Origin: Rhinopomastus cyanomelas
Lineage: Eukaryota; Chordata; Aves; Bucerotiformes; Rhinopomastidae
DNA: 64,000 nucleotides
Assembly (NCBI GenBank): GCA_013400115.1
Contig: VXBP01004478.1
Coordinates: 620,001-684,000, forward strand
Direction: 5' to 3'
Shown here: one piece after another, positions 38,413-50,075 of the stretch
Layout: every line of letters starts with the position of its first letter
How positions within the stretch are numbered: the stretch's first letter is position 1
The notes under the pieces: generated by a model
Told to the model about the DNA's origin: nothing
The model's database searches: none
The model's input: the letters and a program-made list of their open reading frames with translations, nothing else
Translations under genes and position numbers: made by a program

Positions 38413-38714
38413 CTAGAATCATAGAATAATAGAATCGTAGAATCATAGAATCATTAGGGATTGGAAGGGACCTTGAAAGATCATCTAGTCCAATCCCCCT
38501 GCCACAGCAGGCCAAGTCGCACAGGAACACATCCAGGTGGGTCTTAAACGTCTCCAGAGAAGGAGACTCCACAACCATCCTGGGCAGCCTGTTCCAGTGC
38601 CCATCACCCTCACTGTGAAGAAGTTCCTTCTCATATTGATGTGGAACCTCCTCTGTTCCAGCTCACACCCATTGCCCCTCGTTCTATCACTAGATGACAC
38701 TGAGAAGAGCCTGG
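38413..38714 (-). mobile_element. CR1 LINE, young 3' portion
   Basis: The segment starts with a four-fold ATAGAATC-type tail and ATCATTAGGGATTGGAAGGG, then GGCCAAGTCGCACAGGAACA and GAAGGAGACTCCACAACC, and ends GACACTGAGAAGAGCCTGG. It is close to consensus. The short open frames on both strands here are CR1. Confidence 0.95.
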
Positions 38715-38915
38715 AAGAACAAGAAATTAGTTAAATCAATAGTCACAACCAAAAGATATGAATCTGTGATTATTAGCCCATAACTATGTATTTGGTGCAT
38801 ACCTGCAAATGCTCCTTTGTTTGGTTCCAACTTCCTAAGTATGTACTTGAAAACAACTTACCATTAGCTATAAATCACCTCTCATGGTTTTGTTACGCGT
38901 AACAGACAAAGAAAT

Positions 38916-39100
38916 CATAGAACCAGAAATCATAGAATCACTGAACCACAGAATGGTTTGGATTGAAAGGGGCCATAGAGATCTTCCAGTTTCAACCCCT
39001 CTGCCTTGTTCAGGGAAACCTTCCACAAGATCAGATTGCTCAAAGCCCCATGCAGCCTGGCCTTGGACACTTCAATAGCAGAAAACATTCTCAGTGTATA
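38916..39100 (-). mobile_element. CR1 LINE, 3' portion of an older subfamily
   Basis: ATCATAGAATCACTGAACCA, AGAATGGTTTGGATTGAAAG, CCACAAGATCAGATTGCTCA and AGCCCCATGCAGCCTGGCC. It is a different subfamily from the neighbour at 38413. Confidence 0.9.
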
Positions 39101-39782
39101 TCCTTTCAAACAAGATAGAGCTTCAAATATTTCCACATGTACAAACTTCCAGGTTTACCTTGTGTACGTATAAGAAATGGAATCTTTCTAGTCTGGCTTT
39201 AGATATCTAAATCTTGTTCAGCCAAGGATGCAGTTTGCCATGGGTTATTTGGCTGAAAGTGCTGGCTGAAATGGATCCTAGGCTCGCTGTTTGCGGGACA
39301 GTTATGGCTCTTGTTGAGCTGAAACTACTGTTGAAATCAGTATTCATCAAACGATAACTTATCTGAAAGGCAGTCACCCCATGCAGCTTCTGTAGCCAAC
39401 AACACTCAAAACACTATTTGTTGACTCTAGTTTAGAATTATTGGTTTTTCATTTCAGGTGTCTGTCTCAGTGGGTTGTAAAAGTGGCCCAGAGTGCTGGT
39501 GTTCAGCTGAGTAGTTCATGCTGTGACAGCTCAGTCTAAGTTGGGGGTGGACACTTCCATCTTTTCTTTGGACCCCCAGATGCACCTTCCTTCATCTTTC
39601 TTCTGCTTTTCTGATGCTATGATCGTTACAACTGTCATGACTACACTTCAATACAGTTAATCTATAAACACTTGAATAAAATTAGATCACTTTCAACATA
39701 TGTTTCTTAGAAAAAACTTATTTAAGAACCTCACTTTTAGTACATAACTAATGTATTCTAGTGATAATGTGATATAATGTAA

Positions 39783-39948
39783 TGATGGGGTGTCCCTGCC
39801 TGTGCTGGGGGGGTTGGAACTGGATGATGGTTCCCTCCAAACCTGAGTGATTCTGATTCCATGGCTTCTCCATTGAAGTGAGCCTGCTCTGGCAGGGGGA
39901 TTACACTAGATCCCTTCCAATCCCTGATGAGTCTATGACTCTGTGATG
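39783..39948 (+). mobile_element. Two CR1 3' ends in tandem
   Basis: A first tail (TGTCCCTGCCTGTGCTGG to CTGAGTGATTCTGATTCC) is followed within about 20 bases by a second of another subfamily (GAGCCTGCTCTGGCAGGGGG to GAGTCTATGACTCTGTGATG). One may have inserted into the tail of the other. Confidence 0.85.
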
Positions 39949-40179
39949 TCATATAAGTTGCTTCACTTCAGTATCCAGGTATTATTTACACAATTGGGAA
40001 ACTTTAATTGCTGATGTCTTTGTGCTTGTGCCTTTGTGCCCAGGGTCAGGATTTAAGGAGGAGAAGAAATGACAGCAGTGGAAAAGAATTAAGGGTTCTC
40101 CTGAGAAATCTTTACATCAATGTCCACAGGAGAAAATGGGATGCCTCTAGTTGGTGGTAGCTTTATCATCTCTGAACAG

Positions 40180-40475
40180 TCATAAAGATTGGGGTAGGGA
40201 GGTTTCTGATGACTGGAGATTAGCAAGCGTCTGTCCTCAGCAATGGCAAGAAGTACAAAGCAGAGAACTTCACGTTGCTCTCTGAGAAAATCTTGAAAGC
40301 TGCTTGAAAGCTGGTTCTGGATGGATGAAGATAAATGAGGTAATTCAGAACAGCATGGATTTACTGTGTGTAAATCCCTGAGAAACATGCTCTGAAATCA
40401 CTGCTGATTGCTTGGAGCAGAATGTTGGACTTGAGACCTCCCAAAGTCACTTCCAGCCTGAAAAATTCTTTGCCT
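40180..40475 (+). mobile_element. Probable CR1 fragments
   Basis: TTTCTGATGACTGGAGATTA and CAGAACAGCATGGATTTACT resemble upstream CR1 coding parts, and AGAATGTTGGACTTGAGACC with CACTTCCAGCCTG resembles the 3' tail. Limits and unity of the copy are uncertain. Confidence 0.5.
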
Positions 40476-41284
40476 CAGTGACAGTGATTGTACTTCATCT
40501 GAGGAGGGTGACAGATGAGAATAGTCACTTTTAGCTGGGGAATTATGATTCTTTACACTGTTTGACACTTTTTGCATGAACAAAATGAGGAAGCACTTTA
40601 AAAATTCAGGCCAATTACGTGTACAGCGGTTTTGTCTTTGTCTGATGTTTACAAAACTTTAAGTAATGTCACTTTAGTGAGTGTTTTCCAGAAGATACTG
40701 TTATATTCACACGTTAGGAAGAGAATCCAGTGCAAAATTACCTCTTATGTTGTTATGTTAGTGACTTCTGTGTGTGGTTTTTAAAAGATTTCAAGACAGT
40801 TTGTAAAATTTTCACTTACAGACTGTGTTAGCTGCAGGAAAAACATTTACTAAGAATAAGGCAGAGGTCAAAGATTCTGAGAGATTATTTTAAAATTATG
40901 TGGTACTTTTTGTCGACAGCAATTATGCTGTAGTTGCTTTTCTTACACTGTAATTTTGTTTTTCTTCCCCTGTGAATTCATTTCCACAAGATAAATCTTA
41001 ACTCAGATCAGATAAGATACCAGAGCAACTCTGGAAGTGAAAGTCTGATAATCTTCACATCCTAGGTTGGACCTTGTTCAAAGTTTACTGATCTAATGAA
41101 AATTAAGTTTTAAAAAAAAAGCAGAACTCATCTTAAGGCTTATCTACATGACACATGTCATATGGGCATCTTATTGCTGGCTGGGTAAGCTATTCAATCT
41201 GTAGATAACTGTGGTGAAAATCATCAAAATCTTCTAACCTAGCTTCTTACGCCTATTATTCTACTTGATCCAACTTGTATTCTC

Positions 41285-41700
41285 AATCAGAGCTACCTAG
41301 ATTGCCTGGGTTGCCCAGGACCCTTTCCAGATAGCTTTTGAATGCCTCCAAGAAGGGGTATTCCACAACTTCCCTGGGCAGTTTGTGCCAGTGCTCAGTC
41401 ACTCTCCCAGTGAAAATGTTTTTCCTCATATTCAGATGCACCCTTCTCTTCAGTTCTTACCCATTACCTCTGGTCTTGTAACTGGCACTACCAAACAGAG
41501 CCTGACTCCATCTTCTTTATGCCCTCTGAAGAGGCATTTATAGAAGTCAATGAGATCCCCCACTGAGCCTTCTGTTCTCCAGATTGAATGGTCACAGCGC
41601 TTTCAGCCTGTCCTCATACATCAGTTGCTTCAGTCTTTTAGTCACCTTTGTGTCCCTTTGCTGCAGTTTCTTCGGTACATCCTGCTGTAATCCAGAGTGA
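41285..41700 (-). mobile_element. CR1 LINE, diverged portion
   Basis: GGGTTGCCCAGGACCCTTTC, CCACAACTTCCCTGGGCAGT, TTTTTCCTCATATTCAGATG, TCAATGAGATCCCCCACTGA and CAGCCTGTCCTCATACATCA are in CR1 order. Confidence 0.85.
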
Positions 41701-41971
41701 GATGCCTACTGAAGATCTGGCCACTCCCTGCAAACACACTGGAGAGGCATTTTAGGGTCATGGTACCATGCACTTAGAATTCAGCTTAGAATCCCAAGAT
41801 AAGACAACTGTGTTAACAGTGCTAGCAACGATTTTCCAAAAGAAAAAGATTCACTTTTTTAAGAAATAAGATTAATTAGTACCCTTATTATATTTATTTG
41901 GTGTATTGCTGTGGACAGGCAAACATTCTGCTGAGTGGTATTAGAAGAGACAAGAAAAAGAGTCATAGGAA

Positions 41972-42083
41972 GAAGCTGTGTGACTTGGTCTGGGTGATCC
42001 TGCTGTGGCAGGGGGATTGGACTAGATGATCTTTCAAGGTCCCTTCCAATCCCTAATGATTCTAAGATTCTATGATTCTAAGA
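41972..42083 (+). mobile_element. CR1 3' end fragment, young
   Basis: TGGTCTGGGTGATCCTGCTG, GGCAGGGGGATTGGACTAGA and CCTAATGATTCTAAGATTCT, then ATGATTCTAAG; near-consensus tail. Confidence 0.95.
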
Positions 42084-42832
42084 CCAGAGACAAGGAATGA
42101 TGTGAAAAGCAAAACAATAGCTGCATCTCTTGCCTCACAGCACTAGTAACACAGGTTTAAGAGTGACACCTTGAATTGATGGGTTCCCATGAAAAACAGT
42201 TGTCTGCAATCTCTGTTTGCCTTGCCACACCTATGAAGTTCCAACTTTTTGATACACATGGACTTCTTGTAAGAACTAAAGAGGTAATCTGGTGAGCTGA
42301 CCTTGTAAGGATATTTTCCTTTTGAGTTTTACGAATTATAGTTGAGACATAAGAATGAAGATAAATGCACGTATGCAGAATTCATCCACGTGTCATTTGG
42401 GAAGCTCAGTTTAATGCATAAAAATCATTAAGCTTGCTCACTCTTTGTTTGCACTACGCTACTGCCAAAGCGGATGTAGGTGCCCTGCATGACAGACGAG
42501 TCAGGAATAGTCTTTTCTTACTTGTTCCTGATAATCAAGAAAAACTGGTTTCTGTGGGAGCATATTGCTGAATTTGAAAAACAATTGGAAAATGTATCTG
42601 CTTTCATTTTCGCACCATAGACTTTGTTGGCGTAAGTATAACACACAGAATCTTTTCTGTCCTCAAAAATTAAATCTTATAAAATCCACCAACATATATT
42701 TTGTAGCTTCTTAAGGTATCCAGTGGGGTTCACATATCACAAATTCTGTCAGGTGTACCAAACTGACGAGTCCAAAGCATGACATTTATAGGGTTGTCAT
42801 TGTTGGTGAGTCCCCAGCAAATAACATCTTTG

Positions 42833-43330
42833 AATCACAGAATCACAGAACATCAGGGATTGGAAAGGACCTCAAAAGTTCATCTAGTCCAATCTCCCTG
42901 ACACAAGAAGATCACCGAGATCAAATTGCACAGGAACATATCTGGGCGGATTTTGAGCATCTCCAGAGAATGAGACCCCTTGGGGACTCCACTAGGCCTC
43001 CAGCTAGACTCTATGCCATTCATTCCCACACATCCTGTCATTGCAAATCAGGGAGAAGAGATCAGCACCCACCTCCACAATTTCCCTCTTCAGGAGGATG
43101 TTAGAGAGCAAAAAGGTGACACCTCAGCCTGCTTTTCTCCAAACTAGATATGCCTTCTATCCCTTTCAACATTCTTTGTTGTCCTTCTTGGCACACATTT
43201 GAGTACTTGAAGTTTCTTCTTAAATTGTGAGGCACATAGATGCAGACATTACTCCAGATGAGGATGCACCAATATGGAATAATGACCTCTCTGGTGAACT
43301 TGTAAATTGGACTAATGTTCTCTAGGTTCT
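42833..43330 (-). mobile_element. CR1 LINE, rearranged
   Basis: The 3' tail (ATCACAGAATCACAGAACAT, GATTGGAAAGGACCTC) runs to about 42975. It then jumps to a CR1 segment that normally lies further 5' (CTTGGGGACTCCACTAGGCC) and on to CTCTGGTGAACTTGTAAATT. It may be a deletion-fused copy or two copies. Confidence 0.75.
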
Positions 43331-44920
43331 AATCAGCAGGGATTTGAAATTTTAGGAAACACTAAGAATTTCTTTACGTTCATCTGCTAGAAGCCTCAAA
43401 TATGAACTCGGAGGATCACTCTTAAAGGTAAAATAATCTTCATTAGAATTCCCATTACAGTGCCCAATGTGAATGTTAGTGGAGATAATACATGTTGTAG
43501 TTAATTTCTGATGTAGTCCACAGTCCTCTAAGAAATTAATGGATAATACAGAACTACAGGAACATTTTCAGATATACAGCAGTCATTGCTTGCAGATCTT
43601 GGATAATTACAGTTTTTCTCTTTTTGAAGATAAAAATCACTGAGCCAACAAACAGCAGTTACCAGAAAAGCCCTGCATATTCATTTTTAACTCCAGAATC
43701 ATGTCTCCAGTGTGCTCTCTTTTCTTGGTGAACAATGTCATTGAATTTGTTAGACAATTCACTTTAGAACATTTTAGGCTAAGTTCTAAGTGTAGCTTCT
43801 CTAGAAATCCTTAGGTAACTCTTGTGCTCCTGGAATAGGCAGTCACAGCAGCCTAAGCGCAAAAAAATCTGGCCTCAGCCAATACTTTCCATACAAAGCA
43901 ACGTGCCGGTGAAGACAACCATTATATATTCCAGCATGTTCTTACCTCTATTTTATAACCAGCTGTATTTAGAGAAGCTTAATTACTTCCTAATTGCGCT
44001 TTCTTCCCACCCTTTTTCCATCATTAAAAACTGAATAGTCAGCACCTCAGCAATTATTTCATCATCACTAATTTCCTTCATCTTCATTTATAAATCAGAC
44101 TCTTGCACTAGTTGTTTTTTTCTCTGCATACAAAAGTAATTCTTATTCCTTTCATTCCTTTTGACTAATAATATTTTTGTTAACACTTCTTTGTTTAGCT
44201 TTGATGTCATTGTTAGAAATGGTAAGATTTGATTCTGCTTGATTTTGTGCAAGGAGAAATCAAGAATCAAGTTCAAAGACTGCAACAGAGAAGTCGTGAT
44301 GCAGACTTTCAGCAAGGTAAGGCTGCTTTAATCCTGGACACTGATCGTGCCGTGTCCCACATGACCTTTTTGGTTTTCAAGAGACACTTTGAGGAAACAA
44401 AGTGATCCTAGAGTACTGGCCATGAAAGACTCAATATCCAGCTGATTCTGACAGTTTTACTAAACGTCGTGTCATGTCTGTGAGAGAGGCAAAGGACTTC
44501 TGTGCCTCTGTTAAAATGACTGGAAAGACACCTGTCAGTAGATTTACTCTGGCTTGCATATAGCCTTGGTGGCAAGGAGCCCAAAGCATCCTAGGTAGTT
44601 TTTCTAGATCCAAATGAAGTCAGTGTGTGCAGGTGTGTTTGAAGAGACCTCACGTGTTCAAACACAAAGAACAATCACAGTATTTCCTGTTAATTAATAA
44701 ACTTGATCTTACAGTATCGTTATAATATAGTATGTATGGTACATAACAACCTTCAGAGGCCATAGTCAAGATGAGGATGTCAGAGCAGGAGATACTTTAC
44801 AAAATACAAAGCATCATGCCATGCTTATTCCTTAAAAATCATGTGCATTAAGATAAACACAAAGCCTCAGATATTTTTCACATACGACCTTTATGCAACG
44901 TTCATATAAAAGAGTGTTCC

Positions 44921-45400
44921 ATGTGTCCCCTGATTATTTTCTTCCTTGTACTTTTGAGGTCTTTTGAGCAATTCTTTTCAGACCTTTCCCACAGGTCTCC
45001 TGTTGCATTGTGCTCTACATCTTCCCTGACCATCACGAGGTCATTTCCTACTCTAGTTATCTTCCTTCTCACATACTCTCAACGTGTTTCATCAGTCTTC
45101 CTCAGTCTGTCCTGCTGCTGTCTGAGAGCTTCCACAGGCTTTATCACTGTTTCATCAATTCCTTTTCCTGACAAATGTTTCTTTGCATCTCTCTTCACAT
45201 CCCCAAAATGTTATCCTGACTCCTCCCAACGATTGCAGCGTGCAGTTTGTCAGGGCTTCTTCAAACCTCTCCTGCTCATTAAAATAACACAATTCTCCAT
45301 AGCACTATGCTGCTCCCTTCAAAGATCTTTCTGTGGCTACCATCCCAGCAGATCATTTACTCTGCTACTAGTCACTGTCATTACATTGCACCTTCAGTAA
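44921..45400 (+). other. Unassigned 159-codon open frame in pyrimidine-rich DNA
   Basis: The plus strand is open for 159 codons, long for this AT-rich flank, but the translation is dominated by Ser, Leu, Phe and Cys, typical of the reverse of coding-like or pyrimidine-rich DNA. The opposite strand is also nearly open: a minus-strand frame from about 45205 down to 44920 has one stop in roughly 95 codons and a charged composition (DVKRDAKKHLSGKGIDETVI, then VEALRQQQDRLRK). I do not recognise either product. It may be a decayed gene or retroelement coding fragment. Confidence 0.25.
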
Positions 45401-45576
45401 CGTAATGTTCCCTCATCGTTTTGTGGTTTTCCTATGTCTCCCAAGTGCCTTCTAAATAAGAAATGAGTATGTGCTTTAAAGTTCACACAAAGTTCAGTTT
45501 TGGTGTTATCAATAGCAGCCCTGCTTTGCCATCCAAAGTCTCCAATGAGCAGTCTTTTTACCCTTTCAGTCTTTTC

Positions 45577-45789
45577 TTATCCTTCCCCTTTCTGATACTC
45601 AAACTGTTCATCACACCAGCTCTTATTGATGCTCTTTGCCACTGCATTCAAGACTGAAGCTAAGTGTTTCACTTGGGCTCCTCCTTCTGATGATATATAG
45701 CCCTTTTTGTCAAACTCGTAGCCATTTCTTCTATCAGCAGCTGATCTTGAAAGCCTTAAAAGCAGAAAGACTGCAACAGGCAACAGCAT
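45577..45789 (-). other. Unassigned 70-codon ORF with signal-peptide-like start
   Basis: The frame opens MLLPVAVFLLLRLSRSAA, which looks like a signal peptide, and continues DRRNGYEFDKKGYISSEGG and then AQVKHLASVLNAVAKSI before a stop. It lies on the same strand as, and just upstream of, the charged minus-strand frame at 44920-45205. No family was recognised, no exon junction could be confirmed, and chance is possible at this length. Confidence 0.2.
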
Positions 45790-46126
45790 TTTTCTGAGCT
45801 TAGATTTATTTTTTAATCTGCCAAATCACATGCATTTCACGTCTCGAGCAGCCTCACCGGAATGCTAGACATTCATCAGGGCTGCTGACATTCCTCAATA
45901 GTTCTTCCTTTCCCTTAGCATCCTCTTTTCATCCACTCATGTTTTTTATGCCTTGTCTTTCACCGATCCTGCAGTCACTATGGGGAAGTGCCTCATACAT
46001 TAAAAGCAATGAAAGGGACAGAACACTAGTGTCTCTGATACCAGGGCTCTGCCTTTCACTCTTAACACATAGGCAACCCAGCTCATAAAAACAAATACAT
46101 TATCCAGTGTCCTATATGCACCTGTA

Positions 46127-46287
46127 ATGGACTGCCCAGGGGGGTTGTGGAGTCTCCTTCTCTGGAGATATTTAAAACCCACCTGGATGTGTTCCTGTGT
46201 AACTTGGTCTAGGTGGTCCTGCTCTGGCAGGGGGATTGGGCTAGATGATCTTTCGAGGTCCCTTCCAATCCCTAATGATTCTACGAA
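46127..46287 (+). mobile_element. CR1 3' end fragment, young
   Basis: GACTGCCCAGGGGGGTTGTG, GGAGATATTTAAAACCCACC, GGCAGGGGGATTGGGCTAGA and CCCTAATGATTCTACG. Confidence 0.95.
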
Positions 46288-47039
46288 CCATGCCAACACC
46301 CTACAGCAGCTGTGGATGTCCTACTGCGAGTCTCACCACTCAGTTATTGCTAAGGCTTGCCAAATGCATTGAATCCTTCCATAATCCATCCTATGCCACT
46401 ATCTACTACAGCTTCCTTCATGCTTCCTTTTCCAGTCATTCTTGACATTATTCCATATGATCCAAGTTCAGTTACCTATGTTGCTCCTCTTCTCCTCAAA
46501 GAAGCCTTGAAGGTTTGAAGATCGTAGTAGTGTTTATTATTCTGGAATGTGGGATTTGGTGGGCTTATATGTCCATTCTTACCATTGTCCTGGCTGAGAA
46601 AGCAGGGTATGGATAATATTAGTCTTTGATGAAGAGCAGAGATAGAAATGCAAAGCTCAGCAGTTCTACATCTTACTCGTATTTTATCATTTTCCTTCCT
46701 TCCTCCACTGCCTCCCATACTTCACCCCACAGATTCTAGTAATGTCTTCTGTGGAGACTTTCTACAAAGCCAATGCTGTTTCTCTGCCTCTATTACTCAT
46801 GTGGAAGATGAGTCACTGTACAAACACGATAAGATCCTGTCCTCTCATGGCCTACACCGTGAAAGTCAATATGGTGGCCATTACCCAGATTGTGCGAGCA
46901 GTGCCAGGAAAAAAGCAATCAGTTTCCTGCCAGTGCTCTGTGTGTTGTGAGTTTATTACACTGATCCTTTCTCCCAAATGTCATAAACATGACTTGTTGC
47001 TTCAATAATTTTCTTAAGAGACAGTGTAAGATGAAGAAC

Positions 47040-47087
47040 CACACAGAACCACAGAACATTAGGGATTGGAAGGGACCTCGAAAGATG
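47040..47087 (-). mobile_element. CR1 3' stub
   Basis: ACCACAGAACATTAGGGATT then GGAAGGGACCTCGAAAGATG; about 48 bases of young CR1 tail. Confidence 0.85.
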
Positions 47088-47730
47088 CTTTTGTTCTGCA
47101 CGACTGGACCAGTAGTCTTAAGTTTGTTTAATTTAAACAAACATAAATAACTAATAAATGAACTGCAAATATTCATTCTCATTTCAAAATCAAATAGAAA
47201 ATGTTGAGAAAATGAACACTGCAAGTTTGCACACACATTCCTGTTATTTACCAAAGCAGATCTTCACTGACACTACTTCTCATATCAGCAAATCTGTAAA
47301 AATAGCACCTGGGAATAAGCAGCTCTTAGATGGTTTCCCTTTGAGAGTTAGAAGGACACTTCATAGTTTATTGTATATTTTTTTGGATACATCGATGATG
47401 ATGCATTTTGCTGTTAAAATCACTCACTATAAAATTCTGAAGGCCTTGATTAATGAAATAGTGGAAAACCTTTCTCAGCTATATCTTGAATTTTTTGTAA
47501 CAAATGTGAAAGTTGCTTATTAGTTTGGAAAAAAAAATATGATATTTTAAGGAATGACACATGCTTACATGGTCATTATCTTCTGCAAAACTAAGCCCTG
47601 CTTTCAATTTTATTTTTTCATGAATGTGTAGAACCTTGGTGCTTCCTCAACTCCAAGTGCACTCATGAAGTTGCAGGTTTTTTCCTTTTCTTTTATTTAC
47701 AGGAGAGGAAGAACAATATAAAAATTCAAT

Positions 47731-47765
47731 AACCTTGTTTCCTATTAAAAAACCTTGTTTCCTGT
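47731..47765. repeat. Short 20-bp tandem repeat
   Basis: AACCTTGTTTCCT occurs at 47731 and again at 47751, a 20-base period over two partial units. Confidence 0.7.
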
Positions 47766-48098
47766 ATTTGTGGAACTACATTTGTTTCTGAAACAACAAA
47801 TTCTTCTTGGATAAGACTGCATATTTGCAAGAGATAATGACATTAGAAGCAGAGATGTCTCAGGAATTATGGAACCGGATATTTAAAACTTTGTCCAAAC
47901 AGAACTTTTTCATGTCTAGCATCTGAACTCCCAGAAGATCAGTTTCCTTGTACACAAATCATTGACAGTTCTCCTTGATAAGGTAGATACCTTCAGTCTA
48001 CAATGAAAAGGTACTTTTCTATGTCTGAATAATTTGAAATATATTTCTTCTGACTGTAAGTTTTCTACTGCTTTCAGGCAAGTAAACACAAGCAGTAC

Positions 48099-48162
48099 AT
48101 GCGATTGGACTAGATGATCTATCAAGGTCCCTTCCAATACCTAATGTTCTGTGATCCTTTGA
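48099..48162 (+). mobile_element. CR1 3' stub
   Basis: GATTGGACTAGATGATCTAT, CAAGGTCCCTTCCAATACC and TAATGTTCTGTGATCC. It is followed 120 bases on by a minus-strand CR1. Confidence 0.9.
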
Positions 48163-48279
48163 ATATTCTAATCCAGTAATGTCATAAAATGTGGGAAATA
48201 TCATGCTGAAACTCTTCTCAGATTCTCCTCTGCATTTATATTGCCCACTGTGACACTTTTCTGAATTTTACTTTTCACG

Positions 48280-48583
48280 CAATCACAGAACATTAGGGAC
48301 TGGAAGGGACCTTGAAAGATCATCCAGTCCAATCCCTCTGCCACAGCAGGATCCCCTAGATGAAGTCGCACAGGAACATGTCTGGGTGGGTTTTAAATGT
48401 CTCCAGAGAAGGAGACTCCACAACCCCCCTGGGCAGCCTGTTGCAATGCCCTGTCACCCTCACTGTGAAGAAGTTCCTGCTCATATTTATATGGAACCTC
48501 CTATTTTCCAGCTGACACTCATTGCCCCTTGTCCTATCACTAGATGACACTGAGAAGAGCCTGGTTCCATCCTCATTACATAG
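48280..48583 (-). mobile_element. CR1 LINE, young 3' portion
   Basis: AATCACAGAACATTAGGGAC, TGCCACAGCAGGATCCCCTA, GGAGACTCCACAACCCCCCT and GACACTGAGAAGAGCCTGGT. Its minus strand keeps HCNRLPRGVVESPSLETFKT, the end of CR1 ORF2. Confidence 0.95.
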
Positions 48584-49654
48584 CTTTTTCAAACATGATT
48601 TTTCTTATATGGATACTCTTTATTAAATTGCATTAATGTGGCTTTCTGCCACTATTTACCAACTTTATTTATAAATTATAGTTGAAAAATAGTGTCTCCA
48701 ATACTGTGTGTTATATTTCCATTCACATGAGAACCTGCACCCTACCTTTACTAATAGCTAAACAGGCTGAATTCTATCTTGAGTTCAGCAGAAACTCAGT
48801 TTTTTGGTTTAAAGAGTTAAGCAGAAAATTTGACTCAAAACCTTATGTGTGTATGTACTCCCTTCCACATGCAGAGGCATGCTGCTCTTTTCATTCTGTC
48901 AACTCTATCAGTGAACATGGGGTTAAGAGTACTCAACTCATTCTTTAAAGTCAGAACCATGAGTAAAGTAAGAAGCAAGAACTTCTTAAGCTGACCTTCC
49001 TATAGGATCCACTATATTGTGCATTCATGATCACAGCCAGTGCCTACTTTATTAACATATACATTATTAATATGTCATATTTTAAAACTTAGTAATGGCT
49101 TATGGGTATTGGAATTGCTTTCCAGCAGATATGGTACCGTCACATACACCGCGTGTACGTCTGACAAATGGCAACACTTAGTCTCAGAAATGCCAGAGGA
49201 AGCCTTTATGCCTCAAAGGCTTGTTCTACGTTGTGACACACATGAACAAATTAGCTTGTGTGGATTTGAACAGCCAATGTATCAACCATGTAAACATAAG
49301 GATTTTTACCTTAAATGTAATATCTTTCATGAGTGCTAGAAAATATTTCCTTTCTTCACTATAAAGCAAAGAAAATTCTTGTCTTGAAGGGTCAATAGGG
49401 AAGAGGGATGCTAAATAGCAAAATTATCCATTCCTGTGGTATTTCGTGTTTTTTATGATGTGTTAATGGTTTCCTAGTAACAAAGACAAAGTATTGGTAG
49501 GTATTTTAAATTGGATAGGGTACTGTCTACTGTAATTAGCAACTATTCAGCTTCTGAGAAAATGGAAACCATGAATGCCTACTTCATTTGTCTGCACTTG
49601 ATTGCTGAAGTGCATTACATCATTTAGAGTTGTCTTTTATTATATTTGCATCTC

Positions 49655-50075
49655 AAATCATAGAATCACAGAACATCAGGGATTGGAAGGGACCTCGAAA
49701 GATCATCTGGTCCAATCTCCCCGCCACAGCAGGATCACCTAGCCAAGGAGCACAGGAACATATCCAGGCGGGTTTTAAATATCCCCAGAGAAGGAGATTC
49801 CACAAACTTCCTTAGGCAGGCTGTGCTCTGTCACCCTCACTGGGAAGAAGTTCCTTTTCATATTCATATGGAACCTCCTATGTTCCAGCTGACACCCATT
49901 GCCCCTTGTCCTATCATTGGATGACACTGAGAAGAGCCTGTCTGCATCCTCCTAACACCCACCTTTCAAATATTTATAAACATCAATGAGGTTACCCCTC
50001 TTTCTCTGCCAAGCTGAAGAGACGCAGCTCCCTCAGCCTTTCCTCATAAGGGAGGTGCTCTACTTCCTTCAAGGG
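49655..50075 (-). mobile_element. CR1 LINE, young 3' portion
   Basis: AATCATAGAATCACAGAACA, CTCCCCGCCACAGCAGGATC, CCTAACACCCACCTTTCAAA and CAGCTCCCTCAGCCTTTCCT. It is collinear with the copy at 2092-2690. Confidence 0.95.
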
